From: Archangium lipolyticum
Lineage (GTDB): Bacteria; Myxococcota; Myxococcia; Myxococcales; Myxococcaceae
Length of the DNA stretch: 64,000 nt
Direction: 5' to 3'
Assembly: GCF_024623785.1 (NCBI RefSeq)
Contig: NZ_JANKBZ010000016.1
Coordinates: 62,001-126,000, forward strand
Below are positions 54,206-63,973 of this stretch, piece after piece. The position numbers and the translations under genes are program-made. The notes under the pieces were generated by a model. The model had not been told where the DNA came from and made no database searches. It was given only the letters and a program-made list of their open reading frames with translations. The stretch's first letter is position 1, and every line of letters starts with the position of its first letter.

Positions 54206-55552
54206 TCATCCCTCGCTGGTCACCTGGGCCGTCAGGGGCTCCGCCTGGGCGGGCTCCTCGCTCCACAGGAACGCGCAGGCCCCCAGTGCGAGCAGGAGCA
54301 TGATTCCCGCTCCCGTCTTCCTCAGCTGCGAGCGGCGCTGGGCGCTCTCCGAGGGCGCCTCCACCGGCGCACCCGCCGCCGGCCGGGGCTCCTGCAACTG
54401 GGGCGGTTTCTCCAGCCGGATGGTGGGCGCCTCCGACCGTTGCGGCGCCCTCTCCCTCAGCGTCACCGCGTCCGCCGCCTCCGGTCGGGTCGTGCCCTCC
54501 TTCTTCATCCGCAGCGCCACCGGCGCCACTGTCTCGCACGGCAATGCCGGCACGCGCTGCATGGGTCTCGGCGTCGGAGTCCGCTGCTGTTGCTGGGACC
54601 CGGTCATTCCACTCTCGACGACCGTCTTCTCCTCCCCGCGCTTCTCCATCACCCGCGCCAGCAGCCTCGACAGCTGCCACGCCCCCACCGGCTCCCCCGT
54701 GCCCAGGATGAACCGCTCGAGGTCCGCCTGCAGCGCTCGGCAGTCCGCATAGCGGTGCTCGCGCTCCTTCGCCATCGCCCGCTCCAGGATGCGCCGCAGC
54801 GCCGGCTGAAGCTCCGGCCTCCACTTCGTCACCGGCACCGGCTGCTCGTACAGGATGGCCCTCACCAACTCGCCCCCCGAGTCCGTCTCGTACGGCTTGT
54901 GCCCCGTGAGCAGCTCGTAGAGCACCACCCCCAGCCCGTACACGTCCATCCGGCGGTCCGTCTCCACTCCCCGGAAGCGCTCCGGCGGCATGTACGCCAG
55001 CTTCCCCTTCACCACCCCCGTCTGCGTCCGGAGCTCCTGGCCCGCCTCCTTCGCGATGCCGAAGTCCACCACCTTCACCGCTCCGTCTCGCGACAGCAGG
55101 ATGTTGTCCGGGCTGATGTCCCGGTGGATGATTTCCAATGGCTCGCCCGTGGCCGGGTCCGTCCGCTCGTGCGCGTACGCCAGGCCCTCACACACCGAGG
55201 CGATGATGCGCGCGCAGCTCGCCGGCGGCAGCTCCACCCCCGCCTCCCTCGCCCGCTTCAACAGCACCTTCAGGTTCAACCCGTCGACGTACTCCATCGC
55301 CAGGTACCAGGTGCCGTCCGCCTCTCCAAAGTCGAAGACTTGAACGATGTTCGGATGGTTGAGCCGCGCCGCCAGCCGCGCCTCCGCCAGGAACATCTCC
55401 ACGAACCGTTCGTCCGACGCCAGGTGCGGGAGGATGCGCTTGACCACCAGCTCCTTCTCGAAGCCCATCGGCCCCGTGGCTCGCGCGAGGTACACCTCGG
55501 CCATGCCTCCGGTCGCGAGCTTGTCGAGCACCTGATACCTGCCCAGCTTCAT
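54206..55552 (-). CDS. Ser/Thr protein kinase, membrane-anchored
   Basis: 448 residues. Kinase domain residues about 5-275: Gly loop [12 protein letters not shown], Lys in KELVVKRIL, catalytic [21 protein letters not shown] and the activation loop ending in [11 protein letters not shown] long Pro/Glu linker precedes one membrane helix near residue 415 ([15 protein letters not shown]) and a short outer tail. PknB-like in layout but without extracellular sensor domain. Monocistronic. Confidence 0.95.
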   Translation of the reverse strand: MKLGRYQVLDKLATGGMAEVYLARATGPMGFEKELVVKRILPHLASDERFVEMFLAEARLAARLNHPNIVQVFDFGEADGTWYLAMEYVDGLNLKVLLKRAREAGVELPPASCARIIASVCEGLAYAHERTDPATGEPLEIIHRDISPDNILLSRDGAVKVVDFGIAKEAGQELRTQTGVVKGKLAYMPPERFRGVETDRRMDVYGLGVVLYELLTGHKPYETDSGGELVRAILYEQPVPVTKWRPELQPALRRILERAMAKEREHRYADCRALQADLERFILGTGEPVGAWQLSRLLARVMEKRGEEKTVVESGMTGSQQQQRTPTPRPMQRVPALPCETVAPVALRMKKEGTTRPEAADAVTLRERAPQRSEAPTIRLEKPPQLQEPRPAAGAPVEAPSESAQRRSQLRKTGAGIMLLLALGACAFLWSEEPAQAEPLTAQVTSEG

Positions 55553-55855
55553 TCTGTCCTGCCCCCAGGTGGCACCCCACTGTGCTCACCCGGACCCCTA
55601 CGGGGAAGTGCTGGATTCCCTGTTCATCCGCTATCCGCCAGACATTCGTCCGCAGTGTCCGCCTGTTCACTGCTCGCCTCGCGGAAACAGTGGGCCGCAC
55701 TCCCCGTGCATTCCACCCCCACCCTTCTCGAATTGTCAGACAGAGAACCTATACCTCCGTCCGTGCGCGAGCCCGCGCAGGCCTCGTCCCGTGGCTCGCG
55801 CGCAGCGTGGCTCCCCTCCCGGGAGCCCGTTCCATCGAGGGGGAAGCTCATCACC
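55553..55855. other. Intergenic region between divergent genes
   Basis: 303 bases between the kinase (minus) and the ELWxxDGT lipoprotein (plus). A TATACC hexamer at about 55750 could be a -10 for the lipoprotein gene, but no good -35 is seen. A GAGGGGGAAG site lies before the lipoprotein ATG. Nothing else recognised. Confidence 0.4.
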
Positions 55856-58561
55856 ATGACACGTATTCGAAATGCAGTGGGTTGTCTGGCCACCGGTATG
55901 GCCATGCTCGGCGGTTGTGCGGGCCCCGAGGGCGGCGCCTCCGAGCCCGCTCCCAACGGCCAGCTCCCGGCCGCTCTCTCCGCCGGCACTCCCGTGCTGG
56001 TACGCGACTTCGTCCCAGGCTTCGACACCTCCGGCTCCAGCTCGCCGCAGGAGCTCGCCGCCTCCGGCAACACCGTCTTCTTCAGCGCCACCAACCCCTT
56101 CGTCGGCCGTGAGCTGTGGAAGACCGATGGCACCGAGGCCGGCACCGTCCTCGTCAAGGACCTCAACCCGGGCTCGGCCGACTCCAATCCCTCCTCCTTC
56201 GCCACCCTCGGCGGCATCGTCTACTTCTCCGCGCAGGAGCCCGGCTCCGGCTACGAGCTGTGGCGCACCGATGGCACCCCCGAGGGCACCTGGCGCGTCG
56301 TGGACCTCATCCCCGGCGCCACCTCCGGCGGCGCCTCCAACCTCACCGTCGTGGGCGGCTCGCTCTTCTTCACCGCCACCGATGGCGTGAATGGCTCCGA
56401 GCTGTGGGTGACCGATGGCACCCCCGAGGGCACCCGGCTCGTGAAGGACCTCAACCCCGGCTCCGCCGGCACCTACCTCTCCAACCTCACCGCGGCCGGT
56501 GGGTTCCTCTTCTTCACCCGCGATGACGGCGTGACGGGCACCGAGCTGTGGTTGAGCGATGGCACCGCCGAGGGCACCCGGCTCGTGCGCGACATCCGCC
56601 CCGGTTCCGCCGCCTCCTCGCCCCAGTCCCTGCGCGCCGTGGGCAGCGCCCTCTACTTCACCGCCGATGACGGCGTGAGCGGGCGCGAGCTGTGGAAGAG
56701 TGATGGCACCGAGGCCGGCACCGTGCGCGTGAAGGACCTCTGGCCGGGCTCGACCAGCTCCGAGCCCTCGTACCTGGTCGACCTGGGGGGCGCCCTCTAC
56801 TTCTCCGCCAACAACGGCGTGAGTGGCAACGAGCTGTGGCGCACCGATGGCACCGAGGCCGGCACCGTCCTCGTGAAGGACATCCGCGCCGGCGCCTCCA
56901 ACTCGGGCCCCCGTCTGACGGTGAAGATGGGCGGCGTGCTCTACTTCGTCGCCGATGACAGCACCTCGGGTGGCGACCTGTGGCGCAGCGATGGCACCGC
57001 CGCCGGCACCTGGCGCGTCGTCGACCTCCCGCTCGGCTTCTACCAGTACGTGCTCCTGCTCACCGCCACCGACAACATGGTGTACTTCCACATCGCGGGC
57101 GGCTCGAACTCCTACTCGTTCCTGCGCAGCGATGGCACGGCCTCGGGCACGTGGACGCTCCGCTACGTCACTCCTCCCGATGGCGGCCTGCCCCGGAAGA
57201 TGGCCGCCCTGGGCAATGTCCTCCTCTTCGACTCCAACGAGAGCCCCAACGGCCGCGAGCTGTGGCGCACCGATGGCTCCGTCACCTCGATGGTGCGAGA
57301 CATCTCCCGCCAGCCCAGGTCCTCCTCGCCCAACCTGCTGACGGAGCTCGGTGGCTCGCTGTACTTCCGCGGCAACGACGGCACCGGGTATGACCTGTGG
57401 AAGAGCGATGGCTCCTCCGCCGGCACCGTGCGCGTCCGGGGCTCCGCCTCCCCCTTCTTCGCCAACACCTCCGAGTGGGTGAAGATGGGCGGGCAGCTCT
57501 ACTTCTCCGCCAGCGAGTCGGCCACCGGCATCGAGCTGTGGACCACCGATGGCACCGCCGCCGGCACCCGCATCGTCGCCGACGCCGCGCCCGGCACCGA
57601 CAGCATCTACCCCGGGCAGCTCCTGGTGGGTGGGAGCACGATCTTCTTCAGGGGCTACTCCTCCACCGCCGGCCAGGAGCTGTGGAAGAGCGATGGCACC
57701 GCCGCCGGCACCGTCCTCGTGAAGGACATCCGCCCCGGTACCTCCAGCGGCCTGGGGAGCAGCAGCTATGACCTGTCCATGGCCTGGGCCGGCGGCACGC
57801 TCTTCTTCACCGCCGATGATGGGGTGAACGGGCGCGAGCTGTGGAAGAGCGATGGCACCGCCGCCGGCACCTCGCTCGTGGCCAACGTCGTCGCGGGGGC
57901 CACGGGCTCCAACCCCATGGAGCTGACGGCCTCGGGGGGCCGGGTCTTCTTCGTCGCCCAGGAGGCCACGTCGCAGTGGGGCCTGTGGAGCTCGGATGGC
58001 ACCGCCGCCGGCACGGTGCGGCTGCCCGTCACCTTCCCCACCTCGAGCTCCCGTCCCAGCGTGAAGCCCACCGACGTGGGCGGCGTCCTCTTCTTCTCCG
58101 CCAACAACTCGCTGTGGCGCACGGATGGGACGCCCGAGGGCACGCTCGTCGTCGGCTCCTTCCGCTGGGTCGACAGCCTGGTGGCCTTCAATGGCTCGCT
58201 CTTCTTCCGGGCCGGGGACACCGCGCACGGCGGCGAGCTGTGGAAGAGCGATGGCACGGCCGAGGGCACGGTGCTCGTCCGCGACATCCGGCCCGGTCCC
58301 ACCAACGGACTGGACCCCGCGCCGATGTTCACCGTCCTCCCCAGCGGCCTGCTGGCGTTCCGCGCCGATGATGGCGTGAATGGCATGGAGACGTGGGTGT
58401 CGGATGGGACCGGGGCGGGTACCCGGCTGCTCGCGAACCTCGCGCCCTCCAGCGTCTCCTCGTGGCCCCTGTACTTCACCCAGGTCGGCGACAGCCTCTA
58501 CGTCTCCGCCTCCGATGAGATGTCCGGCCAGGAGCCCTGGCGCATCCCCCTGCTGCCGTAG
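55856..58561 (+). CDS. ELWxxDGT-repeat lipoprotein
   Basis: 901 residues from the ATG at 55856, which begins a lipoprotein signal (GMAMLGGCAGPEG). The rest is about 17-18 repeats of about 46-50 residues, each ending in a version of ELWKTDGTxAGTxLVKDI, with LYFSAxDGVxG strands before it. Two copies are degenerate (FLRSDGTASGT; QEPWRI at the end). Each unit is probably one blade of stacked beta-propellers. Surface protein, no enzyme motif. Function unknown. Confidence 0.9.
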   Translation: MTRIRNAVGCLATGMAMLGGCAGPEGGASEPAPNGQLPAALSAGTPVLVRDFVPGFDTSGSSSPQELAASGNTVFFSATNPFVGRELWKTDGTEAGTVLVKDLNPGSADSNPSSFATLGGIVYFSAQEPGSGYELWRTDGTPEGTWRVVDLIPGATSGGASNLTVVGGSLFFTATDGVNGSELWVTDGTPEGTRLVKDLNPGSAGTYLSNLTAAGGFLFFTRDDGVTGTELWLSDGTAEGTRLVRDIRPGSAASSPQSLRAVGSALYFTADDGVSGRELWKSDGTEAGTVRVKDLWPGSTSSEPSYLVDLGGALYFSANNGVSGNELWRTDGTEAGTVLVKDIRAGASNSGPRLTVKMGGVLYFVADDSTSGGDLWRSDGTAAGTWRVVDLPLGFYQYVLLLTATDNMVYFHIAGGSNSYSFLRSDGTASGTWTLRYVTPPDGGLPRKMAALGNVLLFDSNESPNGRELWRTDGSVTSMVRDISRQPRSSSPNLLTELGGSLYFRGNDGTGYDLWKSDGSSAGTVRVRGSASPFFANTSEWVKMGGQLYFSASESATGIELWTTDGTAAGTRIVADAAPGTDSIYPGQLLVGGSTIFFRGYSSTAGQELWKSDGTAAGTVLVKDIRPGTSSGLGSSSYDLSMAWAGGTLFFTADDGVNGRELWKSDGTAAGTSLVANVVAGATGSNPMELTASGGRVFFVAQEATSQWGLWSSDGTAAGTVRLPVTFPTSSSRPSVKPTDVGGVLFFSANNSLWRTDGTPEGTLVVGSFRWVDSLVAFNGSLFFRAGDTAHGGELWKSDGTAEGTVLVRDIRPGPTNGLDPAPMFTVLPSGLLAFRADDGVNGMETWVSDGTGAGTRLLANLAPSSVSSWPLYFTQVGDSLYVSASDEMSGQEPWRIPLLP

Positions 58562-58616
58562 CCTCCGGGCCCGGGGCCTCGTACCGGCTCCGGGCCCGGT
58601 GTCTTCTCGGGCCCGC

Positions 58617-60167
58617 TCAACCCCGGATGAGCGTGACGGTGCGTCCCCCGGGCGTGGTGGCCTGCTCGGCTCGCGTGCGCGCGGCCAGCGTCGGCTGCCC
58701 CGTCCGGCGGTCGAAGATGACCAGCCAGCCTGTCTCCTGGCCCAATCCCTCCAGGTAGCCGTCGAGCTGGGTCAGTCCCTCGGCCAGCGGGTCCGGCTCC
58801 TTGTCTCGCCAGACCTTGATTTCGATGGCCAGCGTGTCCGGCCCGTAGCGCACGCACAGGTCCATCCGCCCCCGGCCGATGGCGTACTCGCGCTCGATGG
58901 AGCCGCCTCCGTTCACCACCCGGTGCAGGAAGGCCATCAGCACCAGGTGGGGAGCGATCTCGTGGTACGGCGCGGTGGCCAGCAGTGGCTCGCCGTGCTG
59001 TCGCCAGAAGGCGAGGAAGGCGTCCCGCAGGCGCTCCGTGTCCAGACGCCCATCCTCCCTCTTCCACGTGGGCTGAAGGGGCGGCAGCGTGTCACGCGTT
59101 CCGCTGGAGAGCTGGCGCACGATGATCTCCCGGTAGATGGGATTGGCCACCTCCAGCGTGCCCTGGGCATCGCGGCGCAGCAGGCCCAGGTCGATGGCGA
59201 AGCGCCTGTCATCCTCGGGCACCTCCCCCAGCAGTCCACCCGCCAGCATGGGCTCGAGGATGGCGCGGATGCGAGGCTCGCGCAGGCGCTCGGCCAGGCT
59301 GTCCAGGTGTGTCTCCTGGCGCTCCACCAGTACCGCCCTGGCGCGCTCGATGTCCTCGCGGCGGATGGGCCGGGCGGTGTCGGGGACGAGCTCCTCGACG
59401 GCGACCCGGGCCAGGGCGTTGACCAGCCAGGGCTGGCCCTGTGTCAGCTCGAAGGCTCGTGCGAGGGCCTCGGGCTCGAAGCGCTGGCCCGTGTCCCGCG
59501 TGTGCTGGGCGTAGAGCTCGGCGACCTCCTCCTCGGTGAAGTCCCGCAGCGTGAGCGAGCGCACCATGATGTTGAACGGACTGGACGTTCCCAGGTGAGC
59601 CCTCTCGCCGGAGGTCACCTTGTAGTCGCGCACGTCCCGTAGCCCGATGAGCGCCAGCGACGCGGGGAAGTGCTCGGGGCGGTTGCGGTAGCCATCGCGC
59701 AGCTGGCGAAGCACGGAGAGCAGGACCTCGTCCCGGAGCGCGTCGATCTCGTCCAGGAAGACGACGAGGGGCCTCGGAGAGGACTCGGCCCAGGCCGACA
59801 GCGCGGAGCCGATACGGCTGCCCGCGGGTGCCTCCGGGAAGGGCGGGGGTTGCAACTCGGGGGGGAGTTGGGCGCGCATCGCCAGGCGCCAGCTCTCGAG
59901 CATGGCGGCCTCGGCCGCTCCAGTGTCACTGGGAAAGGCGGCCCCCACCTCCATGGAGACCAGTGCGGCCAGGTAGGGGCCCTCGGCGGTGAGCTCGCGG
60001 GCCAGCGCGAGCATGGCCGTCGTCTTGCCCAACCGCCGAGGAGCATGGAGGACGAAATAGCCCTGTGGGTCGATGAGCCGGCGCAACTCGGGGAGGCGCC
60101 GCAGGGCCGGCAGCATGTAGTGGCGGTCCGGCCGGCACGGACCAGCGGTGTTGAACCAGCGGGGCAT
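58617..60167 (-). CDS. AAA-like ATPase with C-terminal nuclease-like domain
   Basis: 516 residues from the ATG at 60167. The ATPase has Walker A VLHAPRRLGKTTAMLAL near residue 41, Walker B PLVVFLDEIDALRDE, an arginine-rich sensor stretch and a helical lid (LTQGQPWLVNALARVAVEEL), as in the AAA-like/archaeal ATPase group. The C-terminal part has GRGRMDLCVRYG and LAIEIKVWRDKEPDP, a PD-(D/E)xK-like Asp...ExK core. Such proteins are often mobile or defence-related. Stands between two unrelated genes. Confidence 0.82.
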   Translation of the reverse strand: MPRWFNTAGPCRPDRHYMLPALRRLPELRRLIDPQGYFVLHAPRRLGKTTAMLALARELTAEGPYLAALVSMEVGAAFPSDTGAAEAAMLESWRLAMRAQLPPELQPPPFPEAPAGSRIGSALSAWAESSPRPLVVFLDEIDALRDEVLLSVLRQLRDGYRNRPEHFPASLALIGLRDVRDYKVTSGERAHLGTSSPFNIMVRSLTLRDFTEEEVAELYAQHTRDTGQRFEPEALARAFELTQGQPWLVNALARVAVEELVPDTARPIRREDIERARAVLVERQETHLDSLAERLREPRIRAILEPMLAGGLLGEVPEDDRRFAIDLGLLRRDAQGTLEVANPIYREIIVRQLSSGTRDTLPPLQPTWKREDGRLDTERLRDAFLAFWRQHGEPLLATAPYHEIAPHLVLMAFLHRVVNGGGSIEREYAIGRGRMDLCVRYGPDTLAIEIKVWRDKEPDPLAEGLTQLDGYLEGLGQETGWLVIFDRRTGQPTLAARTRAEQATTPGGRTVTLIRG

Positions 60168-60222
60168 GGTGGCACCGTACGGGAAGGGCACGTCCTCCGG
60201 CGCGCGCCACTCCCCGGTCCGC

Positions 60223-61113
60223 TCACTCGTCCCAGATGAGGCTCAGGTCCAGCTCGTGGGCCTCGAAGGGCTCGGCGCGGATGAGGCCGTCGCCCTGGTG
60301 GGTGGCGAGCAGCTGGTAGCCCGTCTCCTCCAGGCGCAGCACCTCCAGCGTGCGCGTCTCCGGGTCCGCCTTCCACACGTGCCGCACTCCCGCTCGTGCG
60401 TAGAGCCGCAGCTTCGTCTCCCAGTTCAACGCCCGCGACGTGGCGGTGCGCACCTCGCACAGCCAGTCCGGCGCGAGCCGCAGCGTCGCTCCTCCCAGCG
60501 GTTGCGGCATGCGCTCTCGCAGCCAGCCCCCCAGGTCCGGCACCAGCACGTCCTCGCCCAGGTGCAGCTCCGGCTCGAACATCAGCCGCCACCCTCCCGG
60601 CCCTCCCCGGCCCTTGCTGAACGGTCCTCCCAGCTCTCCGAACAGCTCCGTCGCCGTCACCATGTGCGCCGCGCCTGGATGGGGACACGCGTACAGCTCG
60701 CCGTCCACCAGCTCCGCCACGTGGTCGAACGGTATCGTCTCCAGGTCCGCGTACGTCGCCTTGCGCTTCTCGCCGCTGGCGCTCGCGTCCGGAGGCTTGC
60801 TCTCCGCGCTAGCCTCCTGCCGCGCGGGTTCTGGGGCGCCGCTGGATGCACCGGTCTCTTGCCGCGCGGGTTCTGGCGCTCCGCGGGACTCAAGGGCCTC
60901 CTGCCGTGCAGGTTCCGACGCTCCGCTGGACTCACTGACCTCTTCTTGCCGCGCAGGTGTCGGTGCGCCGCTGGACTCACTGGTCTCTTGCTGTGCAGGG
61001 CCCGGTGCTCCGCTGGGCTCATGGGTCTCTTGCCGGGCGGGTGCCGGTGCCCCGCTGGAGTCACTGGTCTCTTGCTGCGCGGGTGCCGGTGCCCCGCTGG
61101 ATTCCGTGTTCAT
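60223..61113 (-). CDS. Uma2-family protein with a repetitive N-terminal tail
   Basis: 296 residues. Residues 6-104 are seven tandem units of 14-15 residues (like SSGAPEPARQET). The Uma2 domain follows (YADLETIPFDHVAELVDGEL, VPDLGGWLRERMPQ, WLCEVRTATSRALNWETKLRL, YARAGVRHVWKADPETRTL), with the PD-(D/E)xK-like residues kept. Same promoter-proximal element as the two other paralogs, in a shortened form. Confidence 0.9.
   Translation of the reverse strand: MNTESSGAPAPAQQETSDSSGAPAPARQETHEPSGAPGPAQQETSESSGAPTPARQEEVSESSGASEPARQEALESRGAPEPARQETGASSGAPEPARQEASAESKPPDASASGEKRKATYADLETIPFDHVAELVDGELYACPHPGAAHMVTATELFGELGGPFSKGRGGPGGWRLMFEPELHLGEDVLVPDLGGWLRERMPQPLGGATLRLAPDWLCEVRTATSRALNWETKLRLYARAGVRHVWKADPETRTLEVLRLEETGYQLLATHQGDGLIRAEPFEAHELDLSLIWDE
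60802..61098. repeat. 42-bp minisatellite encoding the Uma2 N-terminal tail
   Basis: Seven near-identical units of about 42 bases (one of 45). Length differences between strains would be expected. Confidence 0.9.
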
Positions 61114-61122
61114 GCCCGCAGG

Positions 61123-61149
61123 CTATACACTACTTCTCGTATCCTGTAG
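61123..61149 (-). promoter_or_regulatory. Shortened Uma2 upstream element
   Basis: CTAC and GTAG arms are found before this Uma2 gene, in the same place as the full CTACAC/GTGTAG repeat at the other two paralogs. Confidence 0.4.
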
Positions 61150-61328
61150 CCCAAGATGCCTGGAAAGGTTACGTGCTCGACGTGATTCCGGGTCTCCAGC
61201 CCGGTTGCACGCGGGTCCGGCCGTCATCCATCAGGTCATTTCCACCAGGGTGACGGCAAAAGTGGTTTCTCGCTTGCCCTCGTGCGCGGCCTTCTCCTAC
61301 CGTGCCCCCCTTTTCGTGGAGGCCTCGC

Positions 61329-62165
61329 GTGCGCTTCGGGTCCTGGCTCCTCCTCCTGTGTCTCCTGTCCTCCCTCCCGGCCGCCGCACGCGAGGGGCTC
61401 GGCGCACCCGTGCTCCGCAGGCGCACGCTCGTGGTCTCCTCACGTCCCGGCGAGGCTCCTCCCCTGTCCCTGCATGTGGCCGTGGGGTTGCCCACGCTCG
61501 TCCAGTTCGAACCGCCGCTGGCGCGAGGCTCCCCGAGGCTCCCGGCGGGCGAGGCGCGCATCCAACTCGTCCCCGTGAGCGCGGACTCGTGGGTCCTCGT
61601 TCCCACCTCTCCCCTCTCCGAGGGCGAGCAGGTGCTCCTCACCTTGGATGCCGTGCCTGGCTCCGAATCCCTTCGCTTCTCGCTCGTCACCCGGCGTGGC
61701 GAGGTGGATGCGCGGGTGCGCGTGGTGCTCGCTCTCTCGGACTCTTTAGAGGACGCCTCCGAGGCCATGGCGCTCCAGCTCCTGGATGCGCCGGATGCTC
61801 GCGCCACGCTTGCCCTACCCCAGCAGGTGGTGGAACTCCACGCGGGGCGCTCGCGCGCGCAGGTCGACTCCGTGCTCTGGATGGGCCGACGCTTCTTCTC
61901 CACCGTGTCCGTGAGGGGCAGTGGAGAAGGTGCTCCTCCCTGGAGGTTGGTGCAGGTGCGGTTGCGGACGGTGCTCGCGGATGATTCCTGGCTGGAGTGG
62001 TCCGCCCGTCTCGTCTCTGGACGGGTGGGCGCGGGACGCCAGCACCACGTGTTCACCAGCCAGCTTCCAGAGGAGGCCTCGCGCCTGGAGCTGGCCCTGG
62101 ATGGAGAGGACGTCCCGGGTGAGTTCCAGCCGCTCCCGGGGAGAGAGGGGCCGGTGTCCCCGTGA
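61329..62165 (+). CDS. DUF2381-family protein, exported
   Basis: 278 residues from a GTG at 61329 (GGAGG seven bases upstream); an earlier GTG lacks a site. Signal peptide FGSWLLLLCLLSSLPAAARE. Then PLSLHVAVGLPTLVQFEPPL, VPTSPLSEGEQVLLTLDAVP and a run of alternating strands and helices, the DUF2381 pattern known mainly from myxobacteria. Function unknown. Its stop overlaps the kinase start (GTGA), the usual pairing. Confidence 0.85.
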   Translation: MRFGSWLLLLCLLSSLPAAAREGLGAPVLRRRTLVVSSRPGEAPPLSLHVAVGLPTLVQFEPPLARGSPRLPAGEARIQLVPVSADSWVLVPTSPLSEGEQVLLTLDAVPGSESLRFSLVTRRGEVDARVRVVLALSDSLEDASEAMALQLLDAPDARATLALPQQVVELHAGRSRAQVDSVLWMGRRFFSTVSVRGSGEGAPPWRLVQVRLRTVLADDSWLEWSARLVSGRVGAGRQHHVFTSQLPEEASRLELALDGEDVPGEFQPLPGREGPVSP

Positions 62166-63973
62166 GGCGTCCGCTGCACCCGAACCAGCTCCGCGCGAGG
62201 GACGTCGTGCGGGACTTCCGCATCGTCCGCCGGCTGGGCGTGGGAGGCTTCGCCTTCGTGTTCCTCGTGGAGCGCGCGGGTCGGCACTACACCCTGAAGA
62301 TGGCCGCCCAGCCGGCATCGGAGGTGGATGAGGACCGGGTGGATGCCTGGATGCGCCGCGAGGTGCTCTCGCTGGAGTGCCTGGAGCACCCTCACCTGCT
62401 GCCAGTGATCGAGTGGGGGCGGTGGCCCGAGCCGGAGACAGGCTATGCGTGGTTCGTCACACCCTACGTCGCCGGGAGCACCTTTCATGCGTGGCGGTGG
62501 CGCGAGCAGGCCTCGCTGTACCGGGCGGTGGGCGTGCTGTGTGGCGTGCTGGAGACGCTGGAGTCCCTGCACGCGCGCGGCGTGTGCCACCGGGACATCA
62601 AGGCGGACAACCTGCTGGTGCGGCACGAGGATGACCAGCCGTTCCTCATCGACTTCGGCGCGGTGCACCTGCCGTGGGCTCGCGCGCTGACGGAGGGGCT
62701 CGCGCCAGGCACGCTCCACTGTCAGCCACCCGAGGCCATCGCCTTCCTGGTCTCCGAGGCGGCACGTCAGGGTTCTCGCTTGGAGGCCCTGCCCGCCGCC
62801 GATCTGTATGCCTTTGGCGTGTTGCTCTACGAGACCCTCACCAACTGCCACCCCTTCAACCCCCGGCTGCCGCTGGAGCAGTTGCTGGTCGCCATCGCGT
62901 CCTCGCCTCCCCCCGAACCCCAGCGGCTCGCTCCCGAGGCACCCGCTTCGCTGTGCGCCCTGGCCCTGCGGTTGCTGTCGAAGGAGCCCGAGCAGCGCCC
63001 TCCGAGCGCCCGGGCCGTGCGCGAGGAATTGGAGCGGCTGCGCGAACAGGAGGGACATACCGCCCCCTGGCAGGCCCCGGCCCGGCGTCCCTCTGATGGC
63101 GAGCGTGGACTGGCGCCATTTCCAGACGTGGACATGCTGGAGGAGAACCCGGGGCCAGAGTCATCGCCTTCAGAGGCGGCTCATCTGCTCACGCGTGTCT
63201 GGCGGGTGCTCCGGTGGCCCGTGCGCCTCGTGGCGTTGGCGCTCGTCCTGGGGTTGCTCGGCATAGGGTGGACGCTCCTCCGCGCGCCGGCTCCTCCGGC
63301 GCCTTCCGTGAAAGGAACGCAGACCGTGTCCCCCGCTCCCCTTCCCGAATCCACCAGCTCCTCTTCCCCGGCTCAGCCACCCTCTCGTCTGTGCGCGCTG
63401 CTCACCCAGTTGCTGGGAGTGGCCGTCGCGCAGCTCGCCGGGTGTGTCACCGTGCCCTCGCGGCCCGATCCCATCACCTACCTCGCGAGCTGCTCCCTCG
63501 AGTCCCGCGCCACTCCCGTCAAGCTGGGCTTCGCTCCACGGGAAAACCCCTCCTTCCTGAAGACGGGCACTCCGGCCTCGGACGATTCCATCGAGGAGGG
63601 CGGCTCCATCAACGTCAAACCAGGCCCCGTTACCGCTTCCATGTTCGCCGAGGTGAAGGGGCAGGAAATGCGCGTGATGATTTCCGGCCAGGCGATGACG
63701 CTGCCCCATCGCCTCTACATGCAGTTCGACCAACTCCATCTGCCGGATGGCACCTCGCTGCCCATCTGCGGCGTGGCGGTGGATGGCCTGCACCAGTACG
63801 GCATCCCGACGTACGCGAAGCTGCCCATGCGTGGCGCCAGGGTGGACCCCGTGAAGGTGGACACGAGCCCCGGCAGCGTGGTGCTCAACGACCCGCGCTT
63901 CGAGACCGTGCTGCAGGGCCCCGAGGGTTACCCGTTGCCCCGCGTCGGCTGGGCTCCTCCGGACTGGCGGTGA
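62162..63973 (+). CDS. Ser/Thr protein kinase with extracytoplasmic domain
   Basis: 603 residues from a GTG. Kinase domain about 15-290: Gly loop LGVGGFAFVFLVERAG, Lys in YTLKMA, catalytic CHRDIKADNLLV, LIDFGAVHLP, then LHCQPPEAI. One membrane helix at about 357-375 (LVALALVLGLLGIGWTLL) separates it from a Cys-containing beta-rich end. Translationally coupled to the DUF2381 gene, so the two probably act as one signalling pair. The stop is 27 bases from the window end. Confidence 0.95.
   Translation: MRRPLHPNQLRARDVVRDFRIVRRLGVGGFAFVFLVERAGRHYTLKMAAQPASEVDEDRVDAWMRREVLSLECLEHPHLLPVIEWGRWPEPETGYAWFVTPYVAGSTFHAWRWREQASLYRAVGVLCGVLETLESLHARGVCHRDIKADNLLVRHEDDQPFLIDFGAVHLPWARALTEGLAPGTLHCQPPEAIAFLVSEAARQGSRLEALPAADLYAFGVLLYETLTNCHPFNPRLPLEQLLVAIASSPPPEPQRLAPEAPASLCALALRLLSKEPEQRPPSARAVREELERLREQEGHTAPWQAPARRPSDGERGLAPFPDVDMLEENPGPESSPSEAAHLLTRVWRVLRWPVRLVALALVLGLLGIGWTLLRAPAPPAPSVKGTQTVSPAPLPESTSSSSPAQPPSRLCALLTQLLGVAVAQLAGCVTVPSRPDPITYLASCSLESRATPVKLGFAPRENPSFLKTGTPASDDSIEEGGSINVKPGPVTASMFAEVKGQEMRVMISGQAMTLPHRLYMQFDQLHLPDGTSLPICGVAVDGLHQYGIPTYAKLPMRGARVDPVKVDTSPGSVVLNDPRFETVLQGPEGYPLPRVGWAPPDWR

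Noticed and set aside
54179-55855. Upstream extension of the ELWxxDGT frame by 559 codons
   Set aside because: It lies opposite the Ser/Thr kinase gene and is His/Arg-rich; the lipoprotein signal begins at 55856.
55736-58228. 830-codon minus-strand frame opposite the ELWxxDGT lipoprotein
   Set aside because: Its regular GAGGGAI-type repeats only mirror the plus-strand repeats. No signal or motif of its own.
60802-61098. 42-bp tandem units as a CRISPR array
   Set aside because: Units are contiguous, in frame and protein-coding, with no spacers between them.
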